Positions 25,517 to 38,786 of a DNA stretch of 64,000 bases are shown piece after piece. Location of the stretch: contig CM048842.1 in NCBI GenBank assembly GCA_026545765.1, positions 74,412,871-74,476,870 on the forward strand, in the 5' to 3' direction. Numbering within the stretch: the stretch's first letter is position 1; each line of letters starts with the position of its first letter. A program made the translations under genes and the position numbers. This stretch comes from Plantago major. Lineage: Eukaryota > Streptophyta > Magnoliopsida > Lamiales > Plantaginaceae. The notes under the pieces were generated by a model. That model saw only the letters and a list, made by a program, of their open reading frames with translations, ran no database searches and was not told the origin of the DNA.

Positions 25517-27279
25517 TGGACTGACTAGTACTTGAGGGAATGGTGGTGTTTGGTTTTTGAGGGAGTCATATTGGAAGTGGTGGGAGAGAGTGGGAGTTGA
25601 GTGATGGATATATTGTAAGGAAAAGGGAAGGTGGGTGAAGAGTCCAAATGGGAAGTGGGAATTCTTGTTATGCTATGCTAAATTAAATGGAATATTGAAA
25701 GTGTGTGTTGGGATTTGAGGGAATTTATTGGGTGCTCATCATACCTAGAGACGAATTATGACCTATAAGCTTGATGGGACATGGAGGTATTGTAATATAT
25801 TCCCGAATTCAAGTGACCATAAAAATTTTCTTAGTTTAATTATTTTTTACTAATTTTTTTTCATATGGAAGAAAAGATCGGGGAAATTGGACTTGTATGA
25901 GATTATTTTGAACTCGGATGCAGACTCATTAGTTAAAGTAGGGTATGAATATATATACTTTTAGATTTTGTTTGACATGCCACTAAAATTATAAAAACTT
26001 TGTTAAAAACACCTAAAAATATATATTTTAATCTGGTTTTCTTGATTTTAATTGCTTGTCAAACAGACTATTAATACCTATAAAACTACTCCCAATCGGC
26101 CGACACATTGAACATATATCAATATATGCTAATAGTCAATTTCCAAATGAAAGATGTACTCTTTTAAATATATGTATGCTCTCATACGACATTCAATGGG
26201 ATTGCATGTAAGAGTTTGATTTTATAGTGTAACTTGTATATTTACATTTAGCTTTGAGCTTAAGTACAAACATCGTTGGACCCGCTTCGTTGGAGTGTTA
26301 CTTGTCATGGTCGGGATGAATAATACAAGAACTTAATCAAATAATTACGTGGAGTGATTTATTAGTCTTTCCTAATTAGAGCAAGAAGATCTGGCATAGA
26401 GTAATGATAGTTTAGGGTAAATTTGGGTGGCAAAGGTAGCGTAATTGATGTTCCAATCGAAATCAGTAGCTTAATTAATTGTACCAATAGCCATCGCTAG
26501 CTTAGCTCATAGCCCCTGATTAGCCGTTCTGAATAATGAATGCGATTGGATTTGCCAGAAAACTTCCTTTAACGATTCCCTATGTCTGCACTCTGCAGTT
26601 TATAAGCCGGAGCCAATTCCGTCAAATTTCACGGAATCTATTCTGCAACCAATTCCATTTTCATAAACTATGCTCAATTTCTCACTAACCGGTAGTTTTA
26701 ATTAAACTATCAATATACTAACATTTACGTAGCACAATACAATATGTGTGTTAAATTTTTTTTTATATAAACTAATAAATTTGTGATTTTTAAAAACATT
26801 TAAAATTAATAAATAAAAGAGAAAAACTTACGCCAATGATATTCGAGCACTGCACCTTCTACTTAAACAATGACACATGTACATACCAGATTCAAATTGA
26901 ATAAGTAAGATCAACGGATTATATTTAAATTGAATTATAAACTAAGTGAAATTTTGTGAATTATTATACTACTTTGAAATATTTAGACAATAATGATTAA
27001 AATTACTTCATCAATACCGCATTAGGTTCCAATTTCATTTTTGTTGAATTTTTTAAACGTTCGTTTATCTATGAATTGATCATAAATCATAATAAAAAAT
27101 AGTTTTTAAAACTATATGATAATTATTATTTTTTCTGAAATAGCAAAAGTATATTATAAACTTCGAAATGTTAGTAATATGTTAAATTATTCTTGATATC
27201 ATTGAAATGACAAATTAGAAGCTTGATCATGTGAAGGACCGAAGAAGTAGTATGTTAGTAATAAGTACCACGGTATGTA
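25517..27279. other. IQD upstream region and intergenic DNA
   Basis: A 'ggtgggag..gtgggagttgag' purine-rich stretch lies just upstream of the IQD start and may be 5' UTR. The remainder is AT-rich with no recognisable gene, RNA or transposon end until the target duplication of the large Copia element. Confidence 0.5.
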
Positions 27280-27284
27280 TGCAT

Positions 27285-27578
27285 TGTTATGGATAAATGC
27301 ACATTGAGTTAGTGGATGGGAGTTAGTGGATGAGAGGTTAATGTACAAGTTAGTAGATGAAAGAGTTAAATGTGTGAATGGTTAGTGGATGAAGAGATAA
27401 ATGTATATAAGTAGTGAAGATGTATTTGTCTCTTAATATCAATTTTCACTTGTATAAATATCCATCATGCACTCTCATTTTGAGGTGAAGAATGAACTCT
27501 ACACTCTCTCCATTCTATATTCTATATTCTCTTCTTTCTTCTACTCTTACTCTCCTACTACTCTCTTTTCTCTTAACA
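27285..27578 (+). repeat. Left LTR of the Copia-like element
   Basis: The LTR is 294 bp, TGTTATGG to CTTAACA. It has a TATA-like 'tataaatat' near 27454-27462 and a pyrimidine-rich end made of 'ttctac/tcttactc' words. It matches 63371-63664 at about 95%. Confidence 0.93.
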
Positions 27579-30270
27579 CGTTATCAGCACGATAGTGCTC
27601 AACCAACTGATAGAGAATGTAAACTGCCATCCGAGGAAAAAGCTAGAAGAAGAGGAGAGTCTCGATTGGCCAAGAATGATGAGTAATCATGAGTCATGAC
27701 CACATAATAGTGGAAGAAAGCAGGCGGTTGATGATGATGATCATCAATAGAGATTTCTTTACATTTACCCTCCATATCTCAATTTCATATATTACATTGA
27801 TTAATTTTATTATTTTTATGTTTGAGATTATAAACTAATAAGTTCTTTGTTTTTTGTAGTTCCATCCTAAAGATGCATGAAGCAACCTTAGACGATGGCA
27901 TACTGATGACATACTTAAGATCATGGCAGAGAATTTTGATAGGATATGCCATGTTTGCTAGTATGATCACTTACGAGTTTTTACCGATGTAGCTAACATA
28001 TGGATGATGCCATCAATGGAGCTGCATATCCTTTGAAACTATTACTTATCATCTTTCAAGATAATTTACTTACATGAATTTTTTTTTCTCATCATATGCT
28101 ATTATCTAATTAACCACTCTAATTTTCTTGTTAGTGGTGAATCATATCCAAACTCACATTTTGGATGAAACTTTTCAAGCGGTGATAAAATACAAAACCA
28201 TATTCCCTGAAGTGAATATGAGATACAAAACCATAAAAGTTGATGTGGTTATTGAAAAGGACGTGAATGTCAAATTATCATTCACACGGATATTTAATCC
28301 AATATTTTCAAGAATTGTAAACCACAAGAAGTGGCTAACAATTGATGGTTCAGAATCACTCAAATTCTTTTGTTAAAATGTATATGTCCACAAACATATT
28401 ATGGACCATGATAAATCCATCAACATATGGTCAATATTCTAGTCATATATCCATCAACAGATGAGTCGATATTCTAGTTTTGATCAGCTAACCAAAGATG
28501 GAATGCACACCCATATTAATAAATTTTATTGATGGTGATGCAAAGAAAGTGATAACTTCCAACCTGAAGTTGGTAGTTTTAATCTTATAACTTGCCCAAC
28601 TTGAAGTTGGAATCATATGTGTGCAAGTGGACTTCAAGTCATTCTCATAAAAGCACAATTTCTTATTATTGCTCCAGAAGTAGCAATCGAGTGCATCTAA
28701 ATAGTATGTATCTTGAAGACCACTATAAATTTGATATGTATGTGGTAAAGATATACCCCTAGCTCACAAGAACAATGTTTGATCTCGTAGACCATAGTAC
28801 CATAATATGAGTACAACTATTGTTATTCATACATATTTTACATGATGATGAATTTATTTGCAAAAGTTGTCATCTTGTATTATGAATAACAAATACAAAT
28901 GATATTTCTCCTTTTCCCGAAGTGATTGGAGATATTTGAAAAATTAAGAGGTTGCAAAATGAGCTAATGAGAAGTTGGTATATTGGTAATGAAGCACCAT
29001 CATTTGATCTATACTCAAGTGCATCCATGATTACACCACAATTGGTGATTGGAAAAATAATGAAGTTTTAAACTTTAATTGCAAGATCATGATCAATTTC
29101 TAAAAATTGATTCTTCTCATTCCCTGAAGTAAATGTGAACATTTTGCTTGTTACACATGTATCAAAGCTTTACCAGAAGAAAGCATAAAAAAATCTCATC
29201 AACCTCAAGTTGAGAGAAATATACGTGTGATCAAATATATCTCACCAACTTGAAGTTGGGAGAATGAGAATTAAACATTTTATTCTCAAAAATGTTTTAT
29301 ATAATATGCTACATTCTGTTGTCCGAGCGTTTGGGTGGAAACCTGACATGTTCTTTATACTCTTCGAATGGAGTGTTGGGGCTAAGTAGGTGTAACAATT
29401 CCCACATCAAAGATTTCTAAAAATAAGAACGAAAAATTATGTACGCATATAACTATTGCTTGTGACAAGTATACATATTACAAGCAATATGTTCAGCAGA
29501 CATATTATAATGATGCATGTTTACAAGCAAACTTTGTGCCCCAGAATAGCACACATTAGACTTATTCATTGAGAGTACTTATAAGTCTTGCAAAATAGAA
29601 AAAGACAAAGATTTGTGTCTTTGCGTCACATCATTCTAGCCAGTTTTAAAAATACTTTTGTATACGTGACAAAAGTGATAATATATACGTATATTGACAT
29701 ATGCAAATTTGATGTGACAAATTAGGCCATCTGGTTATAACTTAACCGTTGTTGTGAAACCTAAAGTTTCCATATGATTATGTGCTAAAAGTTATCTCGT
29801 GTTGTAATTATTATTATGGCAAGACAAAACACTGAGATTAAGCATGGAAATGGAGATCTTGAAATCAGCAAAAAAGTCACACTTTTAAAGTTGACATTGA
29901 TTGATATATAAGTGGCCAAAAGCCTACATGATCTCTCAATTTGAGGGCAAATTTATTTTCAGCACAAGAAAATACAACTGTGCAAATATATTGACTCTCT
30001 ATCATGTTGTTCGCCGCAGAGAACTAATGCTTGAAGCATACAAAAGTTGTATGCATACATCAATTTCTAAGCTGGGCATTATATTTTCATAAGCCCTACT
30101 TTTCCCAGCTTAGGGGAGGAAGAACATGAATAAGCTGGTAAAAACAAAATCGTAGAGCGAATTGATCCCATATATTTGAAAGTTCAAACTTGATTGACTC
30201 TCCAGCTTCATGTTACTATATCAAGATATGTTCAAACATGAAATGTTATGATTTGAATGTTAACCCGCTA
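27579..30270 (+). pseudogene. Degraded Copia internal region, left part
   Basis: Only fragments recall a Copia polyprotein. The clearest is near 29900-30140, where a frame passes through FPSLGEEEHE, resembling the junction between integrase and reverse transcriptase. Elsewhere frames are short. Four 15-bp quasi-palindromes of the CCAACTTGAAGTTGG type lie at 28559-28573, 28596-28610, 29199-29213 and 29245-29259. The region stops abruptly where the Tekay LTR begins at 30271. Confidence 0.55.
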
Positions 30271-31766
30271 TGTGACACCCCGTTTTTTTTATCTTGCGTA
30301 ATTTAAATATTACTTGGGCATGTCTAAATGTGAATTTAATTAGTATCTATGCATGTACAATTTCTTGGTTTAATTGTTAAAAATGCATGTTTAATTGTGA
30401 ATTCAATTTATTTGCTTTAGATGTTGCATTTTATGTGTGTGTCACATTTTAATTATGTACATTTGACCCTAAAATTGTACCAAACGTTTTTTACTCTTAA
30501 AAATCTGATTAATTATCATTAGTTAGTGGGTTTTAATGTTGGTGAAAAACTTGAAAGGTCACTCTTAATTTTGGGTCAATTATTATTGGTTTTATCATGG
30601 TTTTTAAGTGATTTTAAGGCATTTAAATTGCCAATTACTCTTGGCTCTTCACCCTTTCATATTCCCTCATTCCCACCTATAAATAGCCTCATGCAGCCCT
30701 CTTTTGCCCCAACAACATTCTGAAAATTTTGCTAAAAAATAAATCCTCAAGTACTATCTTTTCTTAAAAGTTTATAGCAAGTTCATCTTGCAAGTACTTT
30801 CTAAGTTCTTGCTCTTTCTAACACTTGAAAAGGTAGGTGTTCTACAAATTATTATATGTATACTATCAAAACATGGAAGGTAGTTTAAATAATGTCTTAT
30901 TCATATATATGTAATGCATGATTTTTCAAAAACACATACTCTATTGCATAAAACGAATGGTAAAACATTTTTGCATGCTTCCGCTGTTTCAAAAGTATAT
31001 ATATGTATATGAATTTGTATTGTTTTGTTTGTTGACGGTTCAAGAAAGATGCGCATTTGATTAAGGTTCATTAGCTTGTAGTTTGGTTAGTTGTGTCTAA
31101 CGAACTACTTGTTTATTTCCTTTGCCCATTCCCTTTAAATCGAGTGATAGAAGCCTTCACTGATTTCTTGGGTCGTAGGATTCCACCCTTGATCATGACA
31201 AGATACTGAATGATTAGGTTGATGAACTTAACAGGGAGCTATAAGGCCTGTTTAATGTGGGGTTATAAGGAGCGGCATGAAATAAAGTTTCCCGAAAGTA
31301 TATGATATTGATCTTATTTTGGATTGTATGTTCTTGAGTTTTATTATTGATATTTAATGGAATTTCAAAACAAAAAAAACTTTGAACACTCATTGAGGTT
31401 TTTCTCACGCTTGTTTTGTTTCCTTCCTTGTAGGTGAGATTGTGGCAGAGGATGAGAACCCGACAAACTCAACAAACTAGAAGTGTACTTGGGATTTGGG
31501 GAATTTTGACATTTAAATAAATTGTCATCTTTTGTATTTTCGGATAACTCATGTCCTTTCTGTTAGATATAGTTTATTTTGCATGACAAGGATGTTGAAA
31601 ATTATCATGATTTATTAGCTGAATAATAAAATTTTGTTACAGAAACTAAGACACGAAAGGTTGTCTGTAACATCACATGTTTTACAGAATGTTTCGGTTG
31701 GTCTTTCGCTTAACGTTCCGACTGGAATTTATTTTTTTTAAAAAACATTAAATTCGGGGCGTTACA
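30271..31766 (+). repeat. Left LTR of the Tekay element
   Basis: The LTR is 1496 bp. A likely promoter TATA (CCTATAAATAGCC) lies at about 30677-30689. Its copy at 37833-53689 is interrupted by the Tat element. Confidence 0.92.
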
Positions 31767-31768
31767 AG

Positions 31769-31780
31769 TGGTATCAGAGC
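31769..31780 (+). other. Primer binding site of the Tekay element
   Basis: TGGTATCAGAGC lies two bases past the left LTR and is complementary to the 3' end of plant initiator methionine tRNA. Confidence 0.93.
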
Positions 31781-31834
31781 CTAAGTTTTATACTTGGGCT
31801 AAACCAGGATAGGGTCTTCGGACTTTTGGGAAAA

Positions 31835-31939
31835 ATGAGTGAGAAGTTTGTTGAGTTGCCGGTTGATCATTCCTTGCTCACTTCCGAAGTACTATTTCTT
31901 ACCCTCATGCTTAATTATAATTGTTTTTCTTCCGCTTGA
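31835..31939 (+). other. Short leader ORF in the Tekay element
   Basis: A 34-codon frame starting MSEKFVELPVDHSLL lies in the leader. It is kept without change in protein in the duplicated leader at 53758-53862. It may be an upstream ORF affecting gag translation, or simply identical because the duplication is recent. Confidence 0.35.
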
Positions 31940-32298
31940 GATTCTTTTTTTTTCTTCCTCTAATCCTTTCTAATTTTATTTTTATGGAGCATGGTTTCAT
32001 TAAAGTCAAAACACTTAGATTTATGCTTTTAGTATTTTTTTTCCTTGCTTGTCTCTCTTATTCTAAACTTCAATTGTATTATGTAAATTGTTGAGCTTGT
32101 TTTTTTGTCTTTTTCTAATTGTGGCCTGGTGTAGAATTATGTGATGTTACAACTTAGATTAATATTGTCACTTAGTTTAGTGAAATGTTTATTTTTTTAG
32201 TCACTTTGCATTAGAATCATGAGTTCGATTAATTTCCAAGTTTAGGCACTTTATTGTTTAATTTACTTATGCTTCACTTTAACGTTGTTTCATTTTAG

Positions 32299-32883
32299 AT
32301 GGCTAGAGAGAAACGTATTATAATCTTCCGTACCAGTAATCCACCTACTTGCTTTAATCCCTTCAACTTTAATGAGGAAAAAGGAGACTATCCTAATGTT
32401 GTAGTACACAAATTAATCGCTGAGAGAGATAGTTATTGGGCTCATAACTTAAAACAATCTGAGTTCCTTGGAAACCAACATTTTAAGATTAAGGAATTGG
32501 AAGCTAAACTCGTTGAAAAGGAGGCAATCATTGTGCAAAAGGATGCAACAATTGCTCAAAAAGATGCTTTCATTGTTGGAAACAATTTACTTTTAGCCCA
32601 AAAGGAAGCGATCATAGCCAACAAGGATGCACAAATTGCTGAACAGGTGGAGCTTATTGCTATTTATGAAAGTGGTGCTCTTTTGGAGCCAAATGAAGAT
32701 GGTGTCCTGGTCCAGGCTGCACCAAATCCCATAGAAGAAGAGGAAGATCCCGAGGAAGATCCAGAGATTCAAGGTGATGATGAGGATATGAAGGATGGAG
32801 AACTTGATTCTTATGACCCAATGCTGAACCCTGGAGATACTATCTATGTGGGAAGTTCTGATGATGATGAAGATTTCTCTTAG
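32299..32883 (+). CDS. Coiled-coil acidic protein ahead of gag in the Tekay element, function unknown
   Basis: This intact 194-codon frame lies between the leader and gag on the same strand, with its own stop 460 nt before the gag start. Residues 74-119 are built from seven-residue units of the KEAIIVQ / KDATIAQ / KEAIIAN / KDAQIAE kind, so a coiled coil is expected. Residues 135-194 are very acidic (EEEEDPEEDPE, DDDEDFS). No zinc knuckle, protease or chromodomain is present. The frame is open although gag and pol beside it are broken. The context suggests an element-encoded accessory protein or a duplicated, diverged Gag head; the family is not recognised. The preceding TTTTAG at 32293-32298 looks like a splice acceptor, so translation could follow splicing of the leader. 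Confidence 0.6.
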   Translation: MAREKRIIIFRTSNPPTCFNPFNFNEEKGDYPNVVVHKLIAERDSYWAHNLKQSEFLGNQHFKIKELEAKLVEKEAIIVQKDATIAQKDAFIVGNNLLLAQKEAIIANKDAQIAEQVELIAIYESGALLEPNEDGVLVQAAPNPIEEEEDPEEDPEIQGDDEDMKDGELDSYDPMLNPGDTIYVGSSDDDEDFS

Positions 32884-33342
32884 TTCCCTCGATTTAGTTT
32901 GAAAACCCCGTGGGCTTATTTATCCTCTTCCGTTGGCGTTATCTTCAACTAGTTAGCTTTATTTGGTTACTTATGCTTCAAACTTGTGTCTTTTAAATAA
33001 GTTAAGATCCTAGTTCATGGTAGTCTCATATGCATGTACTTGGCTTATGGTTATTAAGTTGGTTTGTAATTGTTGGTCTCTGTATGAAAGTTAAGACAAC
33101 TTTGGTCGTGTCGCTTTGATGTTTCAAGGTCGTTTTAGACGTTGTTCCAACAACGTTTGTTTTCTAAGTTTTGAATATTTTGGAATTGTTTATTTTTATG
33201 TTTCAGCACCTTCAAATTCTCTTTGGAGTTGCTTGCTGTAGATTTTGCTTTAAGATGCTTTACGTTTCTTGTTGGACTTTAGAATTAAGTGGTCCTTCTC
33301 GAGTAAATTAGATTAATTCTTACTCCTTACCCCCTTTCTAGA

Positions 33343-34245
33343 ATGCCTCCAAGAAGAGCTAACAACTCCAACAACAACAACAATGAAGTGGATCCAGTTC
33401 AACAAATGTTGGCAGCCATGACAAATTTGGTTCAGACTTTGTCTAATAATCAACAACAAGCAAATCCACCACCACCACCTCCATCTGACCAAGCATCGGA
33501 TCGATTCCTTCGTTTTCGACCTCAGAAGTTTCTTGGTGAACCAGATGCTAGAAAGGCTGAGTTGTGGTTTGAGTCCATACAGAATATGTTTAGTGTGCTT
33601 CAATATAGTGATGCTCAAAGAGTCGACTTGGCTCAATTCCTTTTTGAAGGAGCTGCCCGCCATTGGTGGACTTCAGTTGAGTTAAGATGGAATGGATTGA
33701 ACACACCTAAAACATGGGCTAACTTTGAGAAAGAATTCATGGACAAGTATGTGCCCAGGATTGTTCGGGATGGTAGAAGGGATGAATTTAACAATCTGGA
33801 GCAAGGTTCCATGACAGTTGCACAATATGATGCTGAGTTTACAAGGCTTTTACGCCATGTACCATTTTATGCCAATGACGAACGTGAGAAGGTCCGCTTG
33901 TTTCTGAAAGGCTTGGGGATAGATATAAAATACAGCTTGTTTGGTATCGAGATGAGGACTTATGTTGATGCAGTGGAGCGAGCCATGGAGGTTGAAAAGG
34001 GTTATTATGAAATGCGCATGAAGCAAGAACAGAACAAGAGGTCTCATCCCGGTTCTAGTTCAAATCAAGGACGAAATGTGCAAACTCGTTATCAACAACC
34101 CATGCAAACCAGTCCTAGTGCAAAGCCCCCTTCCAATGCACCCGAAATCAATCAATCGGTGGATTTTGTGGTAACAAACACAATGAAAACCAGTCTTTGG
34201 AAGAAGAATGGACTTTGCTTGGTTTGTGGCAAAGATCTTGGATAA
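33343..34245 (+). pseudogene. Tekay Gag, truncated at the zinc knuckle
   Basis: Gag forms the particle that packages element RNA. The 300-codon frame begins MPPRRANNSNNNNN with a Pro/Gln-rich head. The retrotransposon gag domain follows at about 55-210 (FLGEPDARKAELWFESIQNMF, then HWWTSVE, then FEKEFMDKYVP, then EFTRLLRHVPF). It stops inside the first part of the CCHC knuckle (CLVCGKDLG). The continuing gag-protease sequence lies in another frame, so a frameshift plus stop broke the reading frame. Confidence 0.85.
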
Positions 34246-34409
34246 GGATCGCCCTCCAAGAGGACTCAGCAAGGTGCACCAGCGTCTAATACCAACCAGG
34301 CATCTGGACCAAGGGCTTCAAATCAGTACCAAACCCAAGAATTGGGACAGGAGCTGGAAATAGTGGAGCTGGCTAGAGTGCAGCAAGAACTCCCACAAGG
34401 GTATTTGCT

Positions 34410-34814
34410 ATGGATGCCCATGAGGTCGATGAGTCTGCAAATGTGGTGGAAGGTACAATTCTTGTTTCTAAAACCACTTGTAAGGCTTTATTTGATCCTG
34501 GTGCAACACACTCGTTTATTGCTAGCTCATTTGCTGAATCCCTTAAGTTTAGTCTTGATAACTTACCTTATGCGGTAGAAGTTAGTACACCTATGGGAGG
34601 TAGTGCTTTATCGACTAAATATGTTAAGGAGTGTGAGGTTTCCATATTGGATAGGATCTTTCCTGCGAACTTGATTCTTTTACCGATATCGGGATACGAA
34701 GTCATCTTGGGTATGGATTGGTTGTCTAGACACAACGCTCGTGTAGATTGTCGCTATAAGACTGTAATGTTGGGAGAACCAGGGAGTGAACAAGTTTTGT
34801 GGAAAGTCGAATGA
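34410..34814 (+). pseudogene. Tekay aspartic protease domain, out of frame with gag and RT
   Basis: The frame shows the RVP_2-type retropepsin: TCKALFDPGATHSFIASSFA with the catalytic Asp in DPGATHS, then ISGYEVILGMDWLSRHNARVDC. The downstream reverse transcriptase is in a different frame, with the break near 34790. The enzyme would process the Gag-Pol polyprotein in an intact relative. Confidence 0.85.
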
Positions 34815-37800
34815 GGTTAACGAGAAAGCGATTTTGTCATCTACTGAGGCTAGAAAACTGTATTTAAATGGAAGCGTTTATTTCTTAGCTTACCTGATTA
34901 ATAAGCATAAGGCTCAGGAGAAGCTTTGCGAAGTTAGGGTTGTTAGAGAATTCAAAGACGTCTTTCCAGAGAAGTTGAATTTCCTTCCTCCCGAGCGTGA
35001 AGTAGAATTTTCCATTGAGTTGGCTCCTGGAACTGCACCCATTTCTAAAGCACCGTATAGAATGGCCCCTGCAGAACTTAAGGAGCTTAAAACTCAACTC
35101 CAAGAGTTGATTGACCATGGTTTTATTAGACCTAGTTCGTCACCTTGGGGTTCACCTGTACTATTCGTAAAGAAGAAAGATGGAACTTTGCGAATGTGCA
35201 TCGACTATCGAGGATTAAATCAGGTTACAATTAAGAACAAATACCCATTACCAAGGATTGATGAGTTGTTTGACCAGCTGCAAGGCTCAACGGTATTTTC
35301 CAAGTTGGATCTTCGTCAAGGGTATTATCAGTTGAGGGTCAAGGAAGAAGATATACCCAAGACTGCTCTAAATTCCAGATATGGACATTATGAGTTTGTA
35401 GTAATGCCATTTGGTCTCACAAATGCACTGGCTGCATTTATGGACTTAATGCACCGGGTTTTTAGACAATACTTGGACCAATTTGTCGTTGTCTTTATTG
35501 ATGACATCTTGGTTTATTCAAGATCTGAGGAAGAGCATGAGCAGCACCTCAGGATTGTGCTTACAACCCTACGCGACAATCAATTGTTTGCAAAATTCAG
35601 CAAGTGTGAATTTTGGTTGTCTCAAGTTGTATTTTTAGGTCATATCATCTCAAGTGAAGGTCTGGCTGTGGACCCTTCCAAAATCGAGGTTGTAGTGTCT
35701 TGGAAGAGGCCTGAAACATCAACAGAGGTGAGAAGCTTTTTGGGTTTAGCTGGTTACTACAGGAGGTTTGTCCCAAAATTTTCTGTAGTAGCAGGCCCCT
35801 TGTCTAGTTTAACTCAAAAGAAGTCGAAGATTGAGTGGATTGACAAGTGTGAGGCGAGCTTTCAGGAATTAAAGAAGAGGCTTACTTCAGCACCAATTTT
35901 GGCACTTCCTGAAGGAAACGAGAATTTCACAGTTTACACTGATGCTTCTAAGGAAGGTTTGGGTTGTGTGTTGATGCAGTATAGTAAGGTCATAGCTTAT
36001 GCCTCAAGGAAGTTGAAGCCTTATGAGCGGAACTACCCCACTCATGATCTTGAGCTAGCAGCAATTGTTTTCGCTCTTGGAAAGTGGAGACACTATCTCT
36101 ATGGTACGAAGTTTACGGTCATTACTGATCATAAGAGTTTGAAGTACATATTCTCCCAAAAGGACTTGAATATGAGGCAAAGACGATGGATGGAACTTCT
36201 TGAGGATTACGATTGTGAGATTCAGTACCATCCAGGAAAAGCGAACTTAGTAGCAGATGCTCTTAGTCGTAAGGTCCACATATCTAATCTCAACACAATT
36301 GATATATCAACCTTATTTTCAAATCTCACCTTAAGGTCTGAAATTGGGAAGAGGATCTTGGACGCTCAAAATTTAGATGACGAGATTCAAAGGATCAAGT
36401 CAAAATTAATGGATCCTGCGTTCTCAAAGTACTCGGTTGGGAGTGGTGGAGTTCTGATGTTTCAAGGAAGGATTTGTGTACCTGCAAATGATGATTTGAA
36501 GCGCTTAATTCTTGATGAAGCACACAAATCTAAGTATTCATTGCATCCCGGAGGTACAAAGATGTACCAAGATCTCAAAGGACATTATTGGTGGAATAAC
36601 ATGAAGAGAGAAGTAGCCGAGTATGTTCAAAAGTGTCTCACTTGTCAGCAAGTGAAGGCTGAACATCAAAAACCAGTAGGGTTATTACAACCACTAGAAA
36701 TACCTTCATGGAAATGGGAGAAGATTACAATCGATTTTGTTACTGGTCTTCCTCTTGTAAAAGAGGGTTTTGATAGTATTTGGGTAATTGTGGATAGATT
36801 GACCAAATCTGCACATTTCATACCCATCAAGACATCCTATACCGCGACGAAGTTGGCTCTCATTTAGCAGAGTGAGATTGTTCGGGTTCATGGGATTCCA
36901 ACTTGTATAGTCTCGGATAGAGATCCTAAGTTTGTTTCGAGACTATGGAGGCAGGTTCATGAGGGTCTGGGTACAAAACTCAATTTTAGCACCGCGGCCC
37001 ATCCCCAAACGGATGGACAATCTGAGAGGACCATACAAACCTTGGAGGATTTGTTGAGGATGTGTGTTCTGGACCAGGGAGGAAGTTGGGTCAGACACCT
37101 TCCATTGGTTGAATTTGCCTATAATAATAGTTATCAAGCATCAATCCAGATGGCTCCTTTTGAAGCTTTGTATGGGAGGAGGTGCAAGTCACCTTTGCAC
37201 TGGGAGTTGGATGACCAAATAAATCCAACAGGAGGGAGTGGTGTGTCACTTAATGAGATGTTGCAAGAAACATTGGACAAAGTGCGGTTGATTAAAGAAA
37301 GATTAAAGACGGCACAAAGTAGACAAAAGAGCTATGCGGATAATCGAAGGAGGGATCTAGAGTTCGAAGTTGGTGATTATGTCTTCCTAAAATTGTCACC
37401 AAGGAAAGGAGTGGTGAGAGTAGGGAAGAGGGGAAAGTTGAACCCTCGATATCTTGGACCATACGAGATTGTGGATAGAGTTGGTGTCGTGGCGTACCGT
37501 CTACACTTGACACCAACTATCATGAATATTCACAACGTATTCCATGTATCACAACTAAAGAAGTACCATCCTGATCCCTCGCATATCATTTCACCAGATG
37601 ATATATCTATTGAAGGGGACTTGTCCTATGTGGAAAAGCCAATCAAAATTTTAGATCAAAAAATTCATCAACTCCGCAACAAGCAGATAAGACAAGTTAA
37701 AGTTCTTTAGAGGAATCACAAGTATGAGGAGGCCACATGGGAACTAGAAGAGGACATGCGGGAACAATATCCTGAGTTGTTCACGTTTCAAGGTTTGAAT

Positions 37801-37821
37801 TTGGGGACCAAATTCTCTTAA
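34786..37821 (+). pseudogene. Tekay Pol: reverse transcriptase, RNase H, integrase, chromodomain
   Basis: One frame holds the enzyme region in order. RT comes first ([22 protein letters not shown], then GYYQLRV, then [12 protein letters not shown] with the catalytic DD). RNase H follows ([28 protein letters not shown]), then the integrase zinc region ([17 protein letters not shown] to CLTCQQVK) and integrase core ([21 protein letters not shown]). The C-terminus has GYY-type KLSPRKGV..RVGKRGKLNPRY and a chromodomain (LSYVEKPIKILD to the acidic end). TAG stops at 36865 and 37708 interrupt it, and the natural stop is at 37819-37821. The chromodomain identifies the chromovirus group, whose integrases favour particular chromatin marks. 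Confidence 0.92.
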
Positions 37822-37832
37822 GGAGGGGAGAG
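37820..37832 (+). other. Polypurine tract of the Tekay element
   Basis: AAGGAGGGGAGAG lies directly before the right LTR, where plus-strand synthesis would start. Confidence 0.88.
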
Positions 37833-38786
37833 TGTGACACCCCGTTTTTTTTTTATCTTGCATAATTTAAATATTACTTGGGCATGTCTAAATGTGAATT
37901 TAATTAGTACCTATGCATGTACAATTTATTGGTTTAATTGTTAAAAATGCATGTTTAATTGTGAATTCAATTTATTTGCTTTAGATGTTGCATTTTATGT
38001 GTGTGTCACATTTTAATTATGTACATTTGACCCTAAAATTGTACCAAACGTTTTTTACTCTTAAAAATCTGATTAATTATCATTAGTTAGTGGGTTTTAA
38101 TGTTGGTGAAAAACTTGAAAGGTCACTCTTAATTTTGGGTCAATTATTATTGGTTTTATCATGATTTTTAAATGATTTTAAGGCATTTAAATTGTCAATT
38201 ACTCTTGGCTCTTCACCCTTTCATATTCCCTCATTCCCACCTATAAATAGCCTCATATGTAGCCCTCTTTTGCCCCAACAACATTCTGAAAATTTTGCTA
38301 AAAAATAAATCCTCAAGTACTATCTTTTCTTAAAAGTTTATAGCAAGTTCATCTTGCAAGTACTTTCTAAGTTCTTGCTCTTTCTAACACTTGAAAAGGT
38401 GGGTGTTCTACAAATTATTATATGTATACTATCAAAACCTGAAAGGTAGTTTAAATAATGTCTTATTCATATATATGTAATGAATGATTTTTCAAAAACA
38501 CATACTCTATTGCATAAAACGAATGGTAAAACATTTTTGCATGCTTCCGCTGTTTCAAAAGTATATATATGTATATGAATTTGTATTATTTTGATTGTTG
38601 ACGGTTCAAGAAAGATGCGCATTTGGTTAAGGTTCATTAGCTTGTAGTTTGGTTAGTTGTGTCTAACGAACTACTTGTTTATTTCCTTTGCCCATTCCCT
38701 TTAAATCGAGTGATAGAAGCCTTCACTGATTTCTTGGGTCGTAGGATTCCACCCTTGATCATGACAAGGTACTGAATGGTTAGGTT

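Noticed and set aside
28128..28376. 82-codon plus-strand frame as a host gene
   Set aside because: It lies in degraded Copia DNA with no domain; open by chance.
28559..29259. CRISPR-like array
   Set aside because: The repeats are few, unevenly spaced and diverged, lie in a retrotransposon, and the genome is a plant.
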